From positions 64,547 through 75,634 of the forward strand of contig NWUY0300018138.1 in NCBI GenBank assembly GCA_004151065.3: DNA of 11,088 bases, written 5' to 3'. Below are positions 1 to 8,384 of this stretch, piece by piece. Below the pieces are notes generated by a model, which saw nothing but the letters and a program-made list of their open reading frames with translations, searched no databases and was not told the origin of the DNA. The position numbers and the translations under genes were made by a program. Positions within the stretch are counted from its first letter, which is position 1. Each line of letters starts with the position of its first letter. This DNA is from Larix sibirica. Its lineage: Eukaryota; Streptophyta; Pinopsida; Pinales; Pinaceae.

Positions 1-10
1 TGATTGAGGA

Positions 11-50
11 ACACACACACACACACACATGTATGTATGTATGTATGTAT
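11..50. repeat. Compound microsatellite (AC)n-(GTAT)n
   Basis: About nine AC dinucleotides (11-28) run directly into five GTAT tetranucleotides (31-50). The ACAT/ATGT junction is self-complementary. The same position in the related repeat copy B (8386-8400) holds a TG run, so the microsatellite marks the left edge of both copies and has changed length and type since they separated. Confidence 0.95.
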
Positions 51-174
51 ACTCTCAAATTTCAATCAATGTGTTAATCTTTAATATTCATCATCAATGT
101 TAATTCCTGTGTGAACCATTGGATGGGTGGGAATAGAAAGTTAGAATATTGGAGAGCAAAGGAAGCACAAACTT
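27..174 (+). repeat. Direct repeat copy A, left fragment
   Basis: This stretch matches 8385-8524 of copy B, including shared strings such as 'ggatgggtgggaat' and 'gcaaaggaagcac'. The match stops abruptly at 174 and resumes at 7710, because a 7.5-kb composite insertion splits the copy. Divergence between copies is roughly one base in five by eye. No coding potential is seen. The family is not one I recognise. Both copies start with a TG-rich microsatellite and end in TGACAT, so an old LTR pair is possible but unproven. Confidence 0.85.
158..174. repeat. Target-site duplication of element X, left copy
   Basis: The sequence aaaggaagcacaaactt here is repeated exactly at 7693-7709. The unoccupied paralogous site at 8508-8524 carries a single related copy (14 of 17 bases match). 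The last TT merges with the T run that follows, so the true duplication is 15-17 bp, a length typical of L1-driven target-primed insertion. Confidence 0.88.
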
Positions 175-652
175 TTTTACAAGTTCAAAATCTTTATTAA
201 CTAGAAAAAATTGTACATAAAGAATTGCCAAGAGTTTGCAGGGAGTCAGGACCTAGGATAAGTTTGAGTCAGTAGAGAGCTATGTTAACCCAAAAAGGTT
301 ATCAGTCTAAACAGCTAAAAGTCCCCCACAGGTCGGGGGTTATGACCACTTAATCAAAAAGAGTTGAAAATGAACGTTTCAAATCAAAACAAAAGCCAGG
401 AGCTAAAACTCCAAATGCAGGGTTAATAATTAATGGCAAGATTAATCATCAATGGTGATAAAAACAGGAGAGGCATTTAAACCATTAACATATGGGGTGG
501 GAGGTTATGGCTTGTTGCCCAAGGATGAACTCAGTTGGAGAGGTCAACAACGAAAGAGCATTTGAGGAGTTGAATCTCATTGTTGTGATCAGCTAAAGAC
601 CTTGCCCGTTAATTCCCTAGCCAAGGCATTTATCTTTGCATGTAAACAAGTG
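175..652 (-). other. 3' untranslated-like region of element X
   Basis: This region lies after the last recognisable coding stretch of X on the minus strand. All frames are dense with stops. It contains a strong short hairpin (CCCCC 323-327, loop 328-334, GGGGG 335-339) and ends in a polyadenylation signal and A run. No second gene is visible in it. Confidence 0.5.
193..198 (-). promoter_or_regulatory. Polyadenylation signal AATAAA of element X
   Basis: On the minus strand AATAAA reads from 198 to 193, followed about 15 bases later by the short A tract (178-175) that abuts the target-site duplication. The spacing is what a copied polyadenylated transcript would show, and it sets the orientation of X. 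Confidence 0.6.
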
Positions 653-1447
653 TCAGAATCCATCTATGATTAGGTAAGGTGCCAGAGCCAACCCTCTAGG
701 TGCTCCATGTGAAATTCCAAAGAATTCCTTGAGACTAGTCACAATAATGCCCCTTGGCACTGTTGGTAATGGCTTGGCCCAAAAGGGTCCTAGTATACCA
801 AAAAAATATTGAGGACCTCTTAGTATACCTGGTGTCTCTGGTGCAAGTAGACCCCACGTCATCCACCAAACTACTCATTTTCGTGATAAGTTGATCCGCT
901 CCTGGAATCCGAAGATGGTCCTGGATTATCAATTCCATGTGTTGGATCTGAGCCTGAGCATCAGGATAAACCAAACTAGCATAACATGCATGAGCTTTCT
1001 CTCTTTAGCGTGGAGCATGAGGCATATGAGATCGACGAGGCCCTGAGGAGGTTTTATGCTCAATGCATTTGGCCCGGACCATGACTATGAAGCAATTGGA
1101 GCAAGAGCGAGCCAAGGAGAAGCATGGTGGGATGTTAGCAAGTTGAAGCCAATGATGTAAGGAAAACCATAGAATCGATGAGGAGAACAACTGGGGAAAT
1201 GCTCAACCAAACCGAGATTTTTGCAAAGCCTTATTAATTGCTTCTTCCATCCTAGATCGTGCGAGGTACGGAGCTATAATGGATACATAGGCACCATGAG
1301 AGCAAGGTTGATGCCAAGAAGATGCGAAGCACGAAAGAACTAGGAGACTATCATTCGTTTAAGTGGAGTAAATATTCCATTCCAAACCATTATTGCCACA
1401 AAAATCATGTTGACGTCGCCCCAACACATGCAAGATAACCTCATAAT
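653..1447 (-). pseudogene. Decayed reading frame of element X, main part (product unknown)
   Basis: One minus-strand frame, continued from 7606-7681 across the LINE insertion, stays open for about 263 codons down to 735. Only three stops interrupt it (1361-1359, 1205-1203 and 1007-1005), far fewer than chance in AT-rich DNA. The clearest stretch contains 'LVYPDAQAQIQHMELI' and 'GADQLITKMSSLVDDV' (about 977-830). Near 860 the likely frame shifts to one ending at 653, with a Pro/Gly-rich part 'KPLPTVPRGIIVTSLKEFF'. I recognise no domain, signal peptide or membrane segment. It may be a host-gene retropseudogene or a gag-like fragment of a retroelement. I call it broken coding sequence of unknown function. 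Confidence 0.5.
1432..1447. repeat. Target-site duplication of the LINE, left copy
   Basis: The sequence aagataacctcataat here recurs exactly at 7590-7605. The first A may belong to the A-rich LINE tail, giving 15-16 bp. It marks the 5' end of the LINE at 1448. Confidence 0.9.
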
Positions 1448-1572
1448 CATCATAATTTTGAGGTTTTGGGTCCGTAGGGTTACTGTTTTACTGGGTTTCT
1501 AGGTAGTTTCTACACCTTGGGTTCTGACGACTGTTATCCTGTCAACTAGCATTGGCACTTCAATCATTCACT
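1448..1572 (+). other. LINE 5' untranslated region
   Basis: This stretch runs from the duplication edge to the first ORF1 ATG. It would have to hold the internal promoter, as LINEs carry their own. No TATA box is obvious, which is normal for L1-type internal promoters. Its presence next to an exact duplication shows the copy is not 5'-truncated, unlike most genomic LINE copies. Confidence 0.6.
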
Positions 1573-3135
1573 ATGGCGGATTCACTAGAGACTTCCACGA
1601 CTTTCACATTTGTTGTTGGAGTGGGCGCTTCATTGGAACAGGCATCGGTTTTGACTGTCCCGCTTCTCTGCGGGGGCACATCATTTGGAGTGGAGTCAGC
1701 TGAGGACTCAGGTTCCAACAAGGAGTTTTATCAACCTTGCGACACGATGCGACATGGTGGCGGTCTCTCTAGGAGTGGTGGTTCTGAGGCCCGTTATAAC
1801 CGCTCTTTGAAGGCCATTAAAATCCATGGTGAAGGGAACAAGATGGTCCTCGGTAAGGATGTTTAGGTAGGTCGGGTATTAAGCCTTACAACCCGGGCTT
1901 TGGTTGGAAAACTCTGTTATACTGATATTAGTCGTTCGGACCTTATCTCCTGGATAAACATACACTGGAAACCCTTGCTCACCTATGCGTCGAGGATTCA
2001 TATGCTGGTAAACAACTGGGTTGTTTTCCACTTCCTGAACAAGGGACATGCGACATTGATTTTAGATCGTATCTGGGTTATTGACTGGGGGTCCCTATGC
2101 TTAAAAAGGTGGCATATGGATTTTAACCCAGTTACCGAACAACTACAGACAAACCATTTATGGGTTTTGCTAAAAGGGTTTCCCCTAGCGCTATGGTCTC
2201 GTGAAGTATTTGTCAACCTGGCAAACCATATTGGAACCTTTGTTTTTTTCGATGATAAGTCTCTCTATCACGAGGATAAGAGATACGCCTGGATATTGGT
2301 AGAACCAGACGTTTCTTTGGGACTTCCAGAGTGTATTCAAATAAGGTGGGGTGATAGGGTCATCCGACAGGAACTTAACTATTGGCGTACCCCTTTTAGA
2401 TGCTACACTTGTGGAAAACCTGGCCACCTGTGGAAAGATTGTGGCCGTGGAAAGAACTATGGGATATCTGGTACAGCTACCACTGTTGCAGAACATCTTT
2501 CAAATTTAGGTCTGGAAGAGGCACAGACGACTGAAGAACTTGTGGAACCGTCGACCTTCTCTAGTAAGTTCAAAACCCTATTCCCTGTTATTTTTAACTC
2601 TTTATCAAAAGACAAGTTAAATAAACTGGAAGGGTGGGGGAAGGAATTTTTGCCTCTGGTTTCATATCCTACCTCTGAGTCAATACTACCTCTCCCAAAC
2701 CTGGGCTTGATGGGGAACTCTACTGTGGGGGATAGTACTAACGATGGACCAACACTTCTGTCTCCTCTGTCTAATTCCCAGCTTCTACGTGACGAATTCT
2801 CATTACTTCAGTCTATGCCTACATCACCCCAAACTATGTTTTCTGTTGATGGGGCTGAATGTGTGGATCGGTGATTATTTTCGGCGCCTATCCCGGTCTA
2901 TTGTGAGGGTATATTGGTTCCCGAGTCTGAGTTTCCCCCTCTCCCTAATGTGACCATTAGGAAAAAAGATGGGGGGAGACGTAGGAAGAAACTGGCCAGG
3001 GCTACATGTGGGGGTTCGTTGAATACCATGTTTTCGGTTGAAGACTCTTTGCAGTCTTGTGAAGATACCAACTTTGTGTCTCCTTTGGTTTTTCGGCCAC
3101 TTAGAGCAATGGGGGCCAGCCCGTGGTTTCCTTAA
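1573..3135 (+). pseudogene. LINE ORF1 (nucleic-acid-binding, gag-like), two stops
   Basis: One frame runs for 521 codons from the ATG at 1573 to the TAA at 3133-3135, broken by TAG at 1864-1866 and TGA at 2872-2874. The N-terminal part is Ser/Gly-rich. About 1900-2400 resembles the DUF4283 domain of plant LINE ORF1 (motif 'LLKGFPLALWS', then 'RYAWILVEPDV'). A CCHC zinc knuckle follows at 2401-2442 (CX2CX4HX4C, all four ligands present). The tail has a basic stretch (2959-2991, KK-RRRKK pattern) before the stop. In the family this protein coats element RNA. I chose the ATG at 1573 over upstream non-ATG codons. Similarity is clear on both sides of each stop, so I read them as mutations. Confidence 0.85.
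2401..2442 (+). other. CCHC zinc knuckle of LINE ORF1
   Basis: The fourteen residues read CYTCGKPGHLWKDC, a perfect CX2CX4HX4C knuckle. This kind of knuckle binds single-stranded nucleic acid in gag-type proteins and is the best-preserved site of ORF1. Confidence 0.9.
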
Positions 3136-3867
3136 TGATCATATTGACCTTGAACATTCGTGGGGTTGGAGGCGCACCTCGCCTTCCATAGACTGCTTGC
3201 TCTTGCTAGACCGAACCTCATTCTTTTACAGGAAACTCTCTCTGATGATTCTAAAGCTCGTGATTTCATTTCCTCCTTTCTGCCCTCCTGGCATGTGTGT
3301 ACTGTTGGGGCTATTGGGAAGTCGGGTGGGCTTCTCTCAGCATGGACCCCCACTCTTTTTCTGTTTAAACCATTCATTTTGGGAGCGGGCATCTTACTAT
3401 CTGGAAGGAGTAGGGTTTTAAATACTACAATCAATGTCTTCAACTGTTATGGTCCACGGGTGGAGAAAAAACGCTATTGGACGTGCCTTGCAGATTTTGT
3501 TTTATTGGGTCTTCCGTCTTTGATTTTAGCGGGGGATTTGAACCTTACTATGGGTACCCAGGACTCTTGGGGTTTAAGGGCCCATCCTCAACTAAACTCC
3601 TGGTTTTGTAATCATTTTTATGATTATGGTCTTTCAAATATCCTTCCTAGTCCTATGGTGCCCACGTGGCGCAATGGGAGAAGGGGTGATGAGGCTATGG
3701 CAAAGCGGCTGTATCGTTTTCTAGTTCATGAGGAACTTCTTGGTACATTATCATACTATTCATCCTGGGTGGAGACCACTCACATCTTGGATCATTTTCA
3801 TGTTCTGCTACGGATTGACAAGGCTGAATTTCCCCTTCAAATATTGCCATTTGTGGTCTCTGCATGA
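3135..3867 (+). other. APE-like endonuclease domain of ORF2
   Basis: This domain nicks the target DNA to prime copying. Visible active-site motifs are 'LNIRG' (Asn at 3153), 'LLQET' (Glu at 3232), 'NCYGP', 'GDLN' (3532-3543) and 'DHFHVLL' (Asp-His at 3790-3795). The usual 'RLDR' motif reads 'RLYR': a Tyr codon at 3712-3714 replaces the structural/catalytic Asp. A frameshift after the first 18 residues and another near 3830 break the domain at both ends. Confidence 0.85.
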
Positions 3868-4166
3868 CTATTTTATTGGGATGGTTCGGAAATTATGGGA
3901 TTCAGTGTTGGTGGACTTGGATACATCGGCTATGACTAGACTTCCATCCTTTCTGCGTCTTCTAAAATCAAAGGTGGCACCTTGGATCTGGGAAAAGAAG
4001 GCTCTCTTGAGCTTGGACTTGAGGGCTGTTGAATTAGCTATCTCTTTGTTGATGGCCCGCCCCTATGTGGAGACTATCGACCCTTTGAATATGGCAGAGA
4101 TCTGTGATTTGGAACAACAAAAGGCATCACTTCTTGCGACAGAGGAGGCTATGTGGTGACTGAAAA

Positions 4167-5630
4167 ATTCGAGCACTTTGGTTATGTAGCGGTGATCATA
4201 ATACAAAATACTTTCATGCATATGCAAATTGCAAGAGGAAAAAGAAAGCCATCTTGGATATCAAAGATTCATTGGGCAACACTATTTCAGATATGCTAGG
4301 AATAGCTGAGGAAGTTGTTTGTTATTTCTTGGACATATATAGAAGACCCAACACTATTAATCTAGCGGAACAGTTGAAGATCCTGCAAGTTATGCCTCAC
4401 ATGTTCTCGGATTTGGATTGTACAGTGATCTATGGTCCGGTTACTCTCATGGAGATTGAGAAAATTATGGAGGACATGGATAAGGACAAGAGTCTAGGGC
4501 CGGATGGCTGGACTTGTGAATTCTTCATTCAGTTTTTTGATATCTTGGGTCCGGAACTAGTTCGTCTAGTGGAAGAGGCTAGGGTGTCGGGCAAGGTATC
4601 TGGTGATGTGAATGCCACCTTCATGTCTTTGATTCCAAATATTTCAAATCCTATGTCTTTATGGGATTATTGACCCATTTCATTGTGCAATCTGATCTAT
4701 AAAATCATTTCAAAAACAATTGCACAAAGGATCAAAGGGGGCTTGTCATGTGGTATTTATGTGGAACAATTTGGGTTTTTAAATAAGAGATTGATCTTTG
4801 ATGCAGTTGGGACGGCACAGGAGGTGCTACATACTGTTAAGACCAAGAAGATGGAAGCATTGGCCCTAAAGTTAGACTTGATAAAGGCTTATGACCTTGT
4901 TGACTGGTCATTTCTAAAATTACTTATTTTAAAGGTCGGTCTGGACTTCTGGATCACACAGTGGATTATGGGTTGTATTAAATCTACCAACTTTTCCATA
5001 CTCGTCAATGGATTCCCAATTTCTTTCTTTCAGGCTACTCAGGGACTCCGCCAAGGGTGTCCTTTATCCCCTCTCTTATTCATTCTAGCCATTGAAGGAC
5101 TCAGTAGACTTATTCATCAGGCAAGGGAAGAGGGTTTGATCAGTGGCGTTAGAGTTTCTCCCCATCAGATTATTACACACTTGATTTTTGTCGATGATGT
5201 ACTCATATTTGGGCTTGGCAATGTATAGGAGTGGTTACACTACAAGTTCATTTTGGACACCTTCTGTACTGCGGCTGGGATGCAAATCAACTATGCGAAA
5301 TCTTGTCTGTATGCTTTAAACTTGCAAGATGATTTATGGAGAACCTTGAGTTCAGTACTTCCTCTAGATATCCTTGATCTAAGTCAAGGTTTGACATATC
5401 TGGGTTATTTTTTGAAACCAAATGCTTACTTGGTCAGTTACTGGTTGTGGATCGTCCAAAAGGTGGAGATCAGAATACATTGCTGGCAAAATAGGAAGCT
5501 TTCTTTGGGTGGAAGAATGGTACTACTGAACTCTGTTCTGGAAAATATGCCAATCTTTTGGTTCAATCTTGCTCACGTTCCATCTACTATTCTCCATATG
5601 ATCAGGAAACTTTTATTCAATTTTATCTAG
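4167..5630 (+). other. Reverse transcriptase domain of ORF2
   Basis: After the frameshift in the A run at 4163-4167, one frame continues to 5630 with stops at 4671 and 5226. The linker motif 'SGDHNTKYFHA' (from 4188) precedes the fingers. 'GPDG' lies at 4497-4508. The palm motif 'LKLDLIKAYD' carries the first catalytic Asp at 4875. 'RQGCPLSP' is at 5049-5072. The catalytic box reads FVDD (5187-5198), a mild variant of FADD/YADD with both Asp present. The stop at 4671 falls where the family has Arg in '(Y/F)RPISL', consistent with CGA to TGA. Confidence 0.93.
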
Positions 5631-6303
5631 AAGGGCAAGTCACTATACCAGGGATGCCACTGAGCTTCGTGGGAGATTATTTCCAGACCCAAGGCTGATG
5701 GAGGTTGGGGTATTCGTAATCTTGTTTTGGGTTTACAAATCTTTACAGTTGAATTCATTATGACGTGGTATTACAGATGGGGGTTTGTGGGGTCTATTGA
5801 TCAGGGACAAGTATATTTATCCTGAAACGATTACTGGTTGGCTATGGACTGGTAAATTTTTGAAAAGGAATTCCTCGGTCATCTGGGCTAGGTTGGTTGC
5901 CATGCTTCCCTATCTCCAGCACTGGTTATTTTAGCAGGTGGGAAATGGTTATCAGGTATGCATTGGAAGGGACAATATACTTGGACATTTGGCATCTTGC
6001 TTATCGGTGGAAACATGTTTGGTTGTACGAGGCATGGGGATTCAGTTCTTGAACCAAATTAAAAAGATACAACTAGACATTTATTGTGATGGTGATTGGT
6101 TGTGTGCCTCTGATTTAATTTTAAGTGGGAATGTGGCAATTGAATGGGATAAGTATGTAACAAGTCTGAGACATGCTGGTATCTTTCTCTCGGATGAACT
6201 TGATACCCTCTGTTTGGATTACGGGAATGGGGATGGCACTGTAACTACTACTCAGGCTTATCTGGCGTTGGCTTCAGAGGCTGTGCTATTGCCAAAATCC
6301 TAG

Positions 6304-6510
6304 TGGAGCACTAAAATCTGGCTATGGGGGATTCCCGGTAAGTTAAAATTATTTACGTGGCTAGTATTAAGTTATAAAATTTATACTGGTGATATATACA
6401 GAATGCATGGGGGATGTGGGCCTTCGTTGTGTTACCTATACCTTCGAGCAGAAGAGACTCGTGATCATCTATTTGCGACATGTTCAATCACTCTCCAATT
6501 ATGGGAGGAG
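6304..6510 (+). other. zf-RVT domain of ORF2
   Basis: The pattern 'IPGKLKLFTWL', then 'TGDIYRMHGG', then 'EETRDHLFATC', then 'LWEE' is the zinc-binding zf-RVT region found C-terminal to plant LINE reverse transcriptase. The C-x-x-C pair is damaged: 'LCYLYL' stands where 'LCxLC' is usual. A stop at 6301 lies just upstream. Confidence 0.75.
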
Positions 6511-6789
6511 ATCTCTCTAGTTTTTGGTCATCAGGGACCGTGGCATGGGAATACATTGTCTGAATGCTTGGAAGGCTGGTTTGGAATTTATAAATCGCCG
6601 ATTGCTTTTCCAATCAATTTTATCTAGGGCATTTGGAGGCTTCGGTATTCGATTCTCTTTGATCACAAGTCATGATCATTTTTGAATTCGGTGGAATTCA
6701 TCAAATGTTTTATGACTGAAATGGTGTGGAAGACTACTCCTTTGAAGAATAATCTACAGAATGCTCTGGTGATATGAACCAATAACCCT

Positions 6790-7176
6790 ATGGGTAACTT
6801 CGATGGGGCAGCATAGATGGGGCGGAGCGGTGCAGGCTGTCACTTGACATTGGACATAGATCAATGAGTGGAATTACATTTTGGATGTGGTATGAGGAAT
6901 AACACAAGATCCGAGCTCATTGCATTATGGGGATTACTATTGCTGGCACAATCCTTGGGGATCAAACAAATTGACTTGTTTGGGGATTCAAGTGCTATTA
7001 TTGATTGGGCATTAATGAAACACAAGTTACAGGTTCATGCCCTTTCAGCCTGGAAAACAAAGATTCTGACACTCCTTTCAAGCTTTACAACTACATATTT
7101 CTGCCATGTGAGCAGTATCTTCAATCAAAAGGCAAACCATCTCTCTAAGAAGGGTCTTGCATTGGATGTTAGCAAG
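6790..7176 (+). other. RNase H domain of ORF2
   Basis: Type-I RNase H motifs of plant L1 elements are present: 'NFDGAA' (Asp at 6802), 'RSELIAL' (Glu at 6913), 'FGDSS' (Asp at 6985) and 'HVSSIFNQKANHLSKKGL'. The last motif normally has 'EAD'. Here the Asp is Asn (7135-7137), so one of four metal-binding acids is lost. Stops at 6814 and 6865 cut the domain near its start. Confidence 0.85.
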
Positions 7177-7239
7177 TCTATTACTCATCATTACTATCAA
7201 CATCAACTTTTGGAGGAAAAGTTGTTTTTCATTTATTGA

Positions 7240-7590
7240 TTTGTGCTTTATTTTTTGTTTTACTATGCACTCGAGACAAAGACTGTTCATAATGGGGTTC
7301 CTGTAACTGTTTTCAGGAGACATATGTTATGTTTTGGCTCAAATGCAAGTGTAGTTATCCATGTAGACTGAATACATGTACAATTTTCAGTATAGACCAT
7401 TTACTGTATCTGGTTTTTTTTTTGGAGAAAGTTCAGATTATCTCCTTTTATAGTTATATATGACCGCAGCTGGCATGCCATGAGGACCTAGTATGAATGT
7501 AATGTCTTTGTGATACAAGACACTGTGTAGTTTCTTTGATTCACGAACGAATAGAAAGAGACTATTTTTCTTTTGGAAAAAGAAATAAAA
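7240..7590 (+). other. LINE 3' untranslated region and A-rich tail
   Basis: This is T-rich sequence with no further coding signal, ending in an impure A-rich tail (about 7577-7590) that meets the right target-site duplication. A T10-like run near 7412-7421 is internal. The impure tail suggests the insertion is old and its A tract has mutated. Confidence 0.75.
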
Positions 7591-7605
7591 AGATAACCTC
7601 ATAAT
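7590..7605. repeat. Target-site duplication of the LINE, right copy
   Basis: An exact match to 1432-1447. On its right, sequence of element X resumes at 7606. Confidence 0.9.
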
Positions 7606-7692
7606 AAGTGGAGGAACGGACGGGAAGCCACACGTGAAACAATGGATCATGCCACAAGGCGGAGATCCTGATAACACCCATTGTGAGGGAGA
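7606..7692 (-). pseudogene. Element X, 5' end of the broken reading frame
   Basis: Read on the minus strand, a frame opens at ATG 7681-7679 ('MGVIRISALWHDPL...') and continues without a break into the sequence left of the LINE when a single duplication copy is kept. It reaches its first stop only at 1361-1359. This continuity is independent evidence that 7606-7692 and 175-1447 were once contiguous. The ATG lies about 11 bases from the element edge, so X may be 5'-truncated and the true start may be lost. Confidence 0.55.
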
Positions 7693-7709
7693 AAAGGAAG
7701 CACAAACTT
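7693..7709. repeat. Target-site duplication of element X, right copy
   Basis: An exact 17-bp match to 158-174. The host repeat resumes at 7710 with gaatcaaagg, matching gaagcaaagg in copy B. Confidence 0.88.
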
Positions 7710-8130
7710 GAATCAAAGGAAACATTTTCAAAACGTTGAGTCATTGCATATGTCTCTCAACCTCATTCTTTGGGGGATTACCTATTTCTCCCTTGTTTTT
7801 CACATTTTCTATGAATATTATCAATTGTTATCTGCTATCATCATTGTAATGTATTTATGGGCTTTGCCTCACCATTCACATAACTAAATGTGGCGCTTCA
7901 CTTACATTATTGCACAAATTGTATCCAATTAAAAAAGAATGCTATAAAATTGACACTCTATAAATTTGTATTAATGTAAATTGAAGGGCAATTAAAATCT
8001 CTAGACAACATGTGCTTTGTGTTTGATGAGCATTCATGAATTTTGTGTTTGATGGGTAGTCATGAATTTTGTGCTTGAAGGGCAAGGGTGAATGTGTTAC
8101 CACTAAACCGCAACCAAGGTGTAGTGACAT
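7710..8130 (+). repeat. Direct repeat copy A, right fragment
   Basis: This matches 8525-8946 of copy B at roughly four bases in five, with long shared strings such as 'tttttcacattttctatgaat' split by few changes. It ends at GTGACAT in both copies. Open frames on either strand are short and not conserved between the copies, so I call no gene here. Confidence 0.88.
8015..8092 (+). repeat. 26-bp tandem repeat, three units, in copy A
   Basis: Three 26-bp units occupy 8015-8040, 8041-8066 and 8067-8092, each of the form TTTTGTGTTTGATGGG...CATGAA. The third is more diverged. Copy B has the same three units in the same place, so the array predates the A/B duplication. Confidence 0.85.
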
Positions 8131-8384
8131 CTTTACTTTACTCTTAAAAATGGAAAAAAACACAATACCAACTAAATAACAATAATGATACAAGCAACTT
8201 CCTAACAATTTCTTGTTTGAATTGAGAAAACAAATCCATGCAATTTTGATTGATCCACTAAATTTATGTGTTTTCTTTAAGGTCACATCTGGGTTCAAAA
8301 TCCGAAAAAAAATTGGAGCAAGGGAGATACACAACAATAAAAAATGATTTTGTTATATTTTTATAGGACTTCAAGGAAACATAT
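8131..8384. other. Spacer between repeat copies A and B, no gene seen
   Basis: About 250 bp of AT-rich single-copy-looking sequence. Neither strand shows a credible reading frame. If A and B were LTRs this would be the internal region, but I find no convincing primer-binding site after A and only weak purine runs before B. Confidence 0.5.

Larger units (their letters stand above)
3135..7239 (+). pseudogene. LINE ORF2 (endonuclease-reverse transcriptase-RNase H), heavily mutated
   Basis: ORF2 starts at the ATG 3135-3137, which shares its A with the ORF1 stop (TAATG). That overlap suggests translation by termination-reinitiation. The span of 1368 codons is usual for plant L1 ORF2. Domains in order: APE-like endonuclease, reverse transcriptase, zf-RVT, RNase H. 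Frame changes lie near 3160-3190, about 3830, in the A run at 4163-4167, and between about 5725 and 5770. In-frame stops: 4157, 4671, 5226, 5628, 5661, 5932, 6301, 6625, 6673, 6775, 6814 and 6865. The protein cannot be made as one chain. The final stop TGA is at 7237-7239. Confidence 0.9.
1448..7590 (+). mobile_element. Full-length L1-type LINE, defective
   Basis: The element is 6143 bp, close to the usual 5.5-7 kb of plant L1 elements. Layout: 125-bp 5' untranslated region, ORF1 (1573-3135), ORF2 (3135-7239), about 350 bp of 3' untranslated region, and an A-rich tail (aaaaagaaataaaa near 7577-7590). A 15-16 bp duplication brackets it exactly. Such elements move by target-primed reverse transcription: the ORF2 endonuclease nicks DNA and the reverse transcriptase copies the element RNA from the nick. 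This copy cannot encode either protein intact, so it could move only with help, if at all. It sits inside minus-strand element X, in the opposite orientation. Confidence 0.93.
175..7692 (-). mobile_element. Element X: minus-strand L1-type retrocopy, split by a LINE
   Basis: The outer insertion lies between the two 17-bp duplications. With the nested LINE and one of its duplication copies removed, X is about 1.36 kb (175-1447 plus 7606-7692). Read on the minus strand it begins at 7692, holds a decayed reading frame of about 263 codons, then about 480 bp of non-coding sequence. It ends with AATAAA (198-193) some 15-20 bases before a short A run (TTTT at 175-178 on the plus strand). A poly-A end, a polyadenylation signal, a long target-site duplication and no visible introns together point to a processed retrocopy. 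A non-autonomous retroelement is the alternative. LTR elements (5-bp duplications) and DNA transposons (no terminal inverted repeats seen) fit poorly. Confidence 0.65.

Noticed and set aside
653-974. Homology between element X and the 10140-10617 minus-strand region
   Set aside because: Short shared patterns (for example D-LI followed by a KP-P--VP-like stretch) can be aligned by eye, but identity is low and needs several gaps and frame changes. I do not treat it as real.
2191-2496. Minus-strand open frame inside LINE ORF1
   Set aside because: It is a shadow of the plus-strand ORF1, which shows a clear CCHC knuckle and family motifs.
3132-3443. Minus-strand open frame opposite the LINE endonuclease region
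   Set aside because: It lies opposite a recognisable endonuclease domain and has no features of its own.
7942-8337. A 131-codon minus-strand open frame across the right part of repeat A
   Set aside because: It has no conserved counterpart in copy B, where the frame is broken, and its composition is that of AT-rich repeat translated by chance.
8131-8384. Repeats A and B as confirmed LTRs
   Set aside because: Both have TG...CA-like ends, but I see no primer-binding site after A, no clear polypurine tract before B, and no matching 5-bp duplication outside them. Kept only as an alternative.
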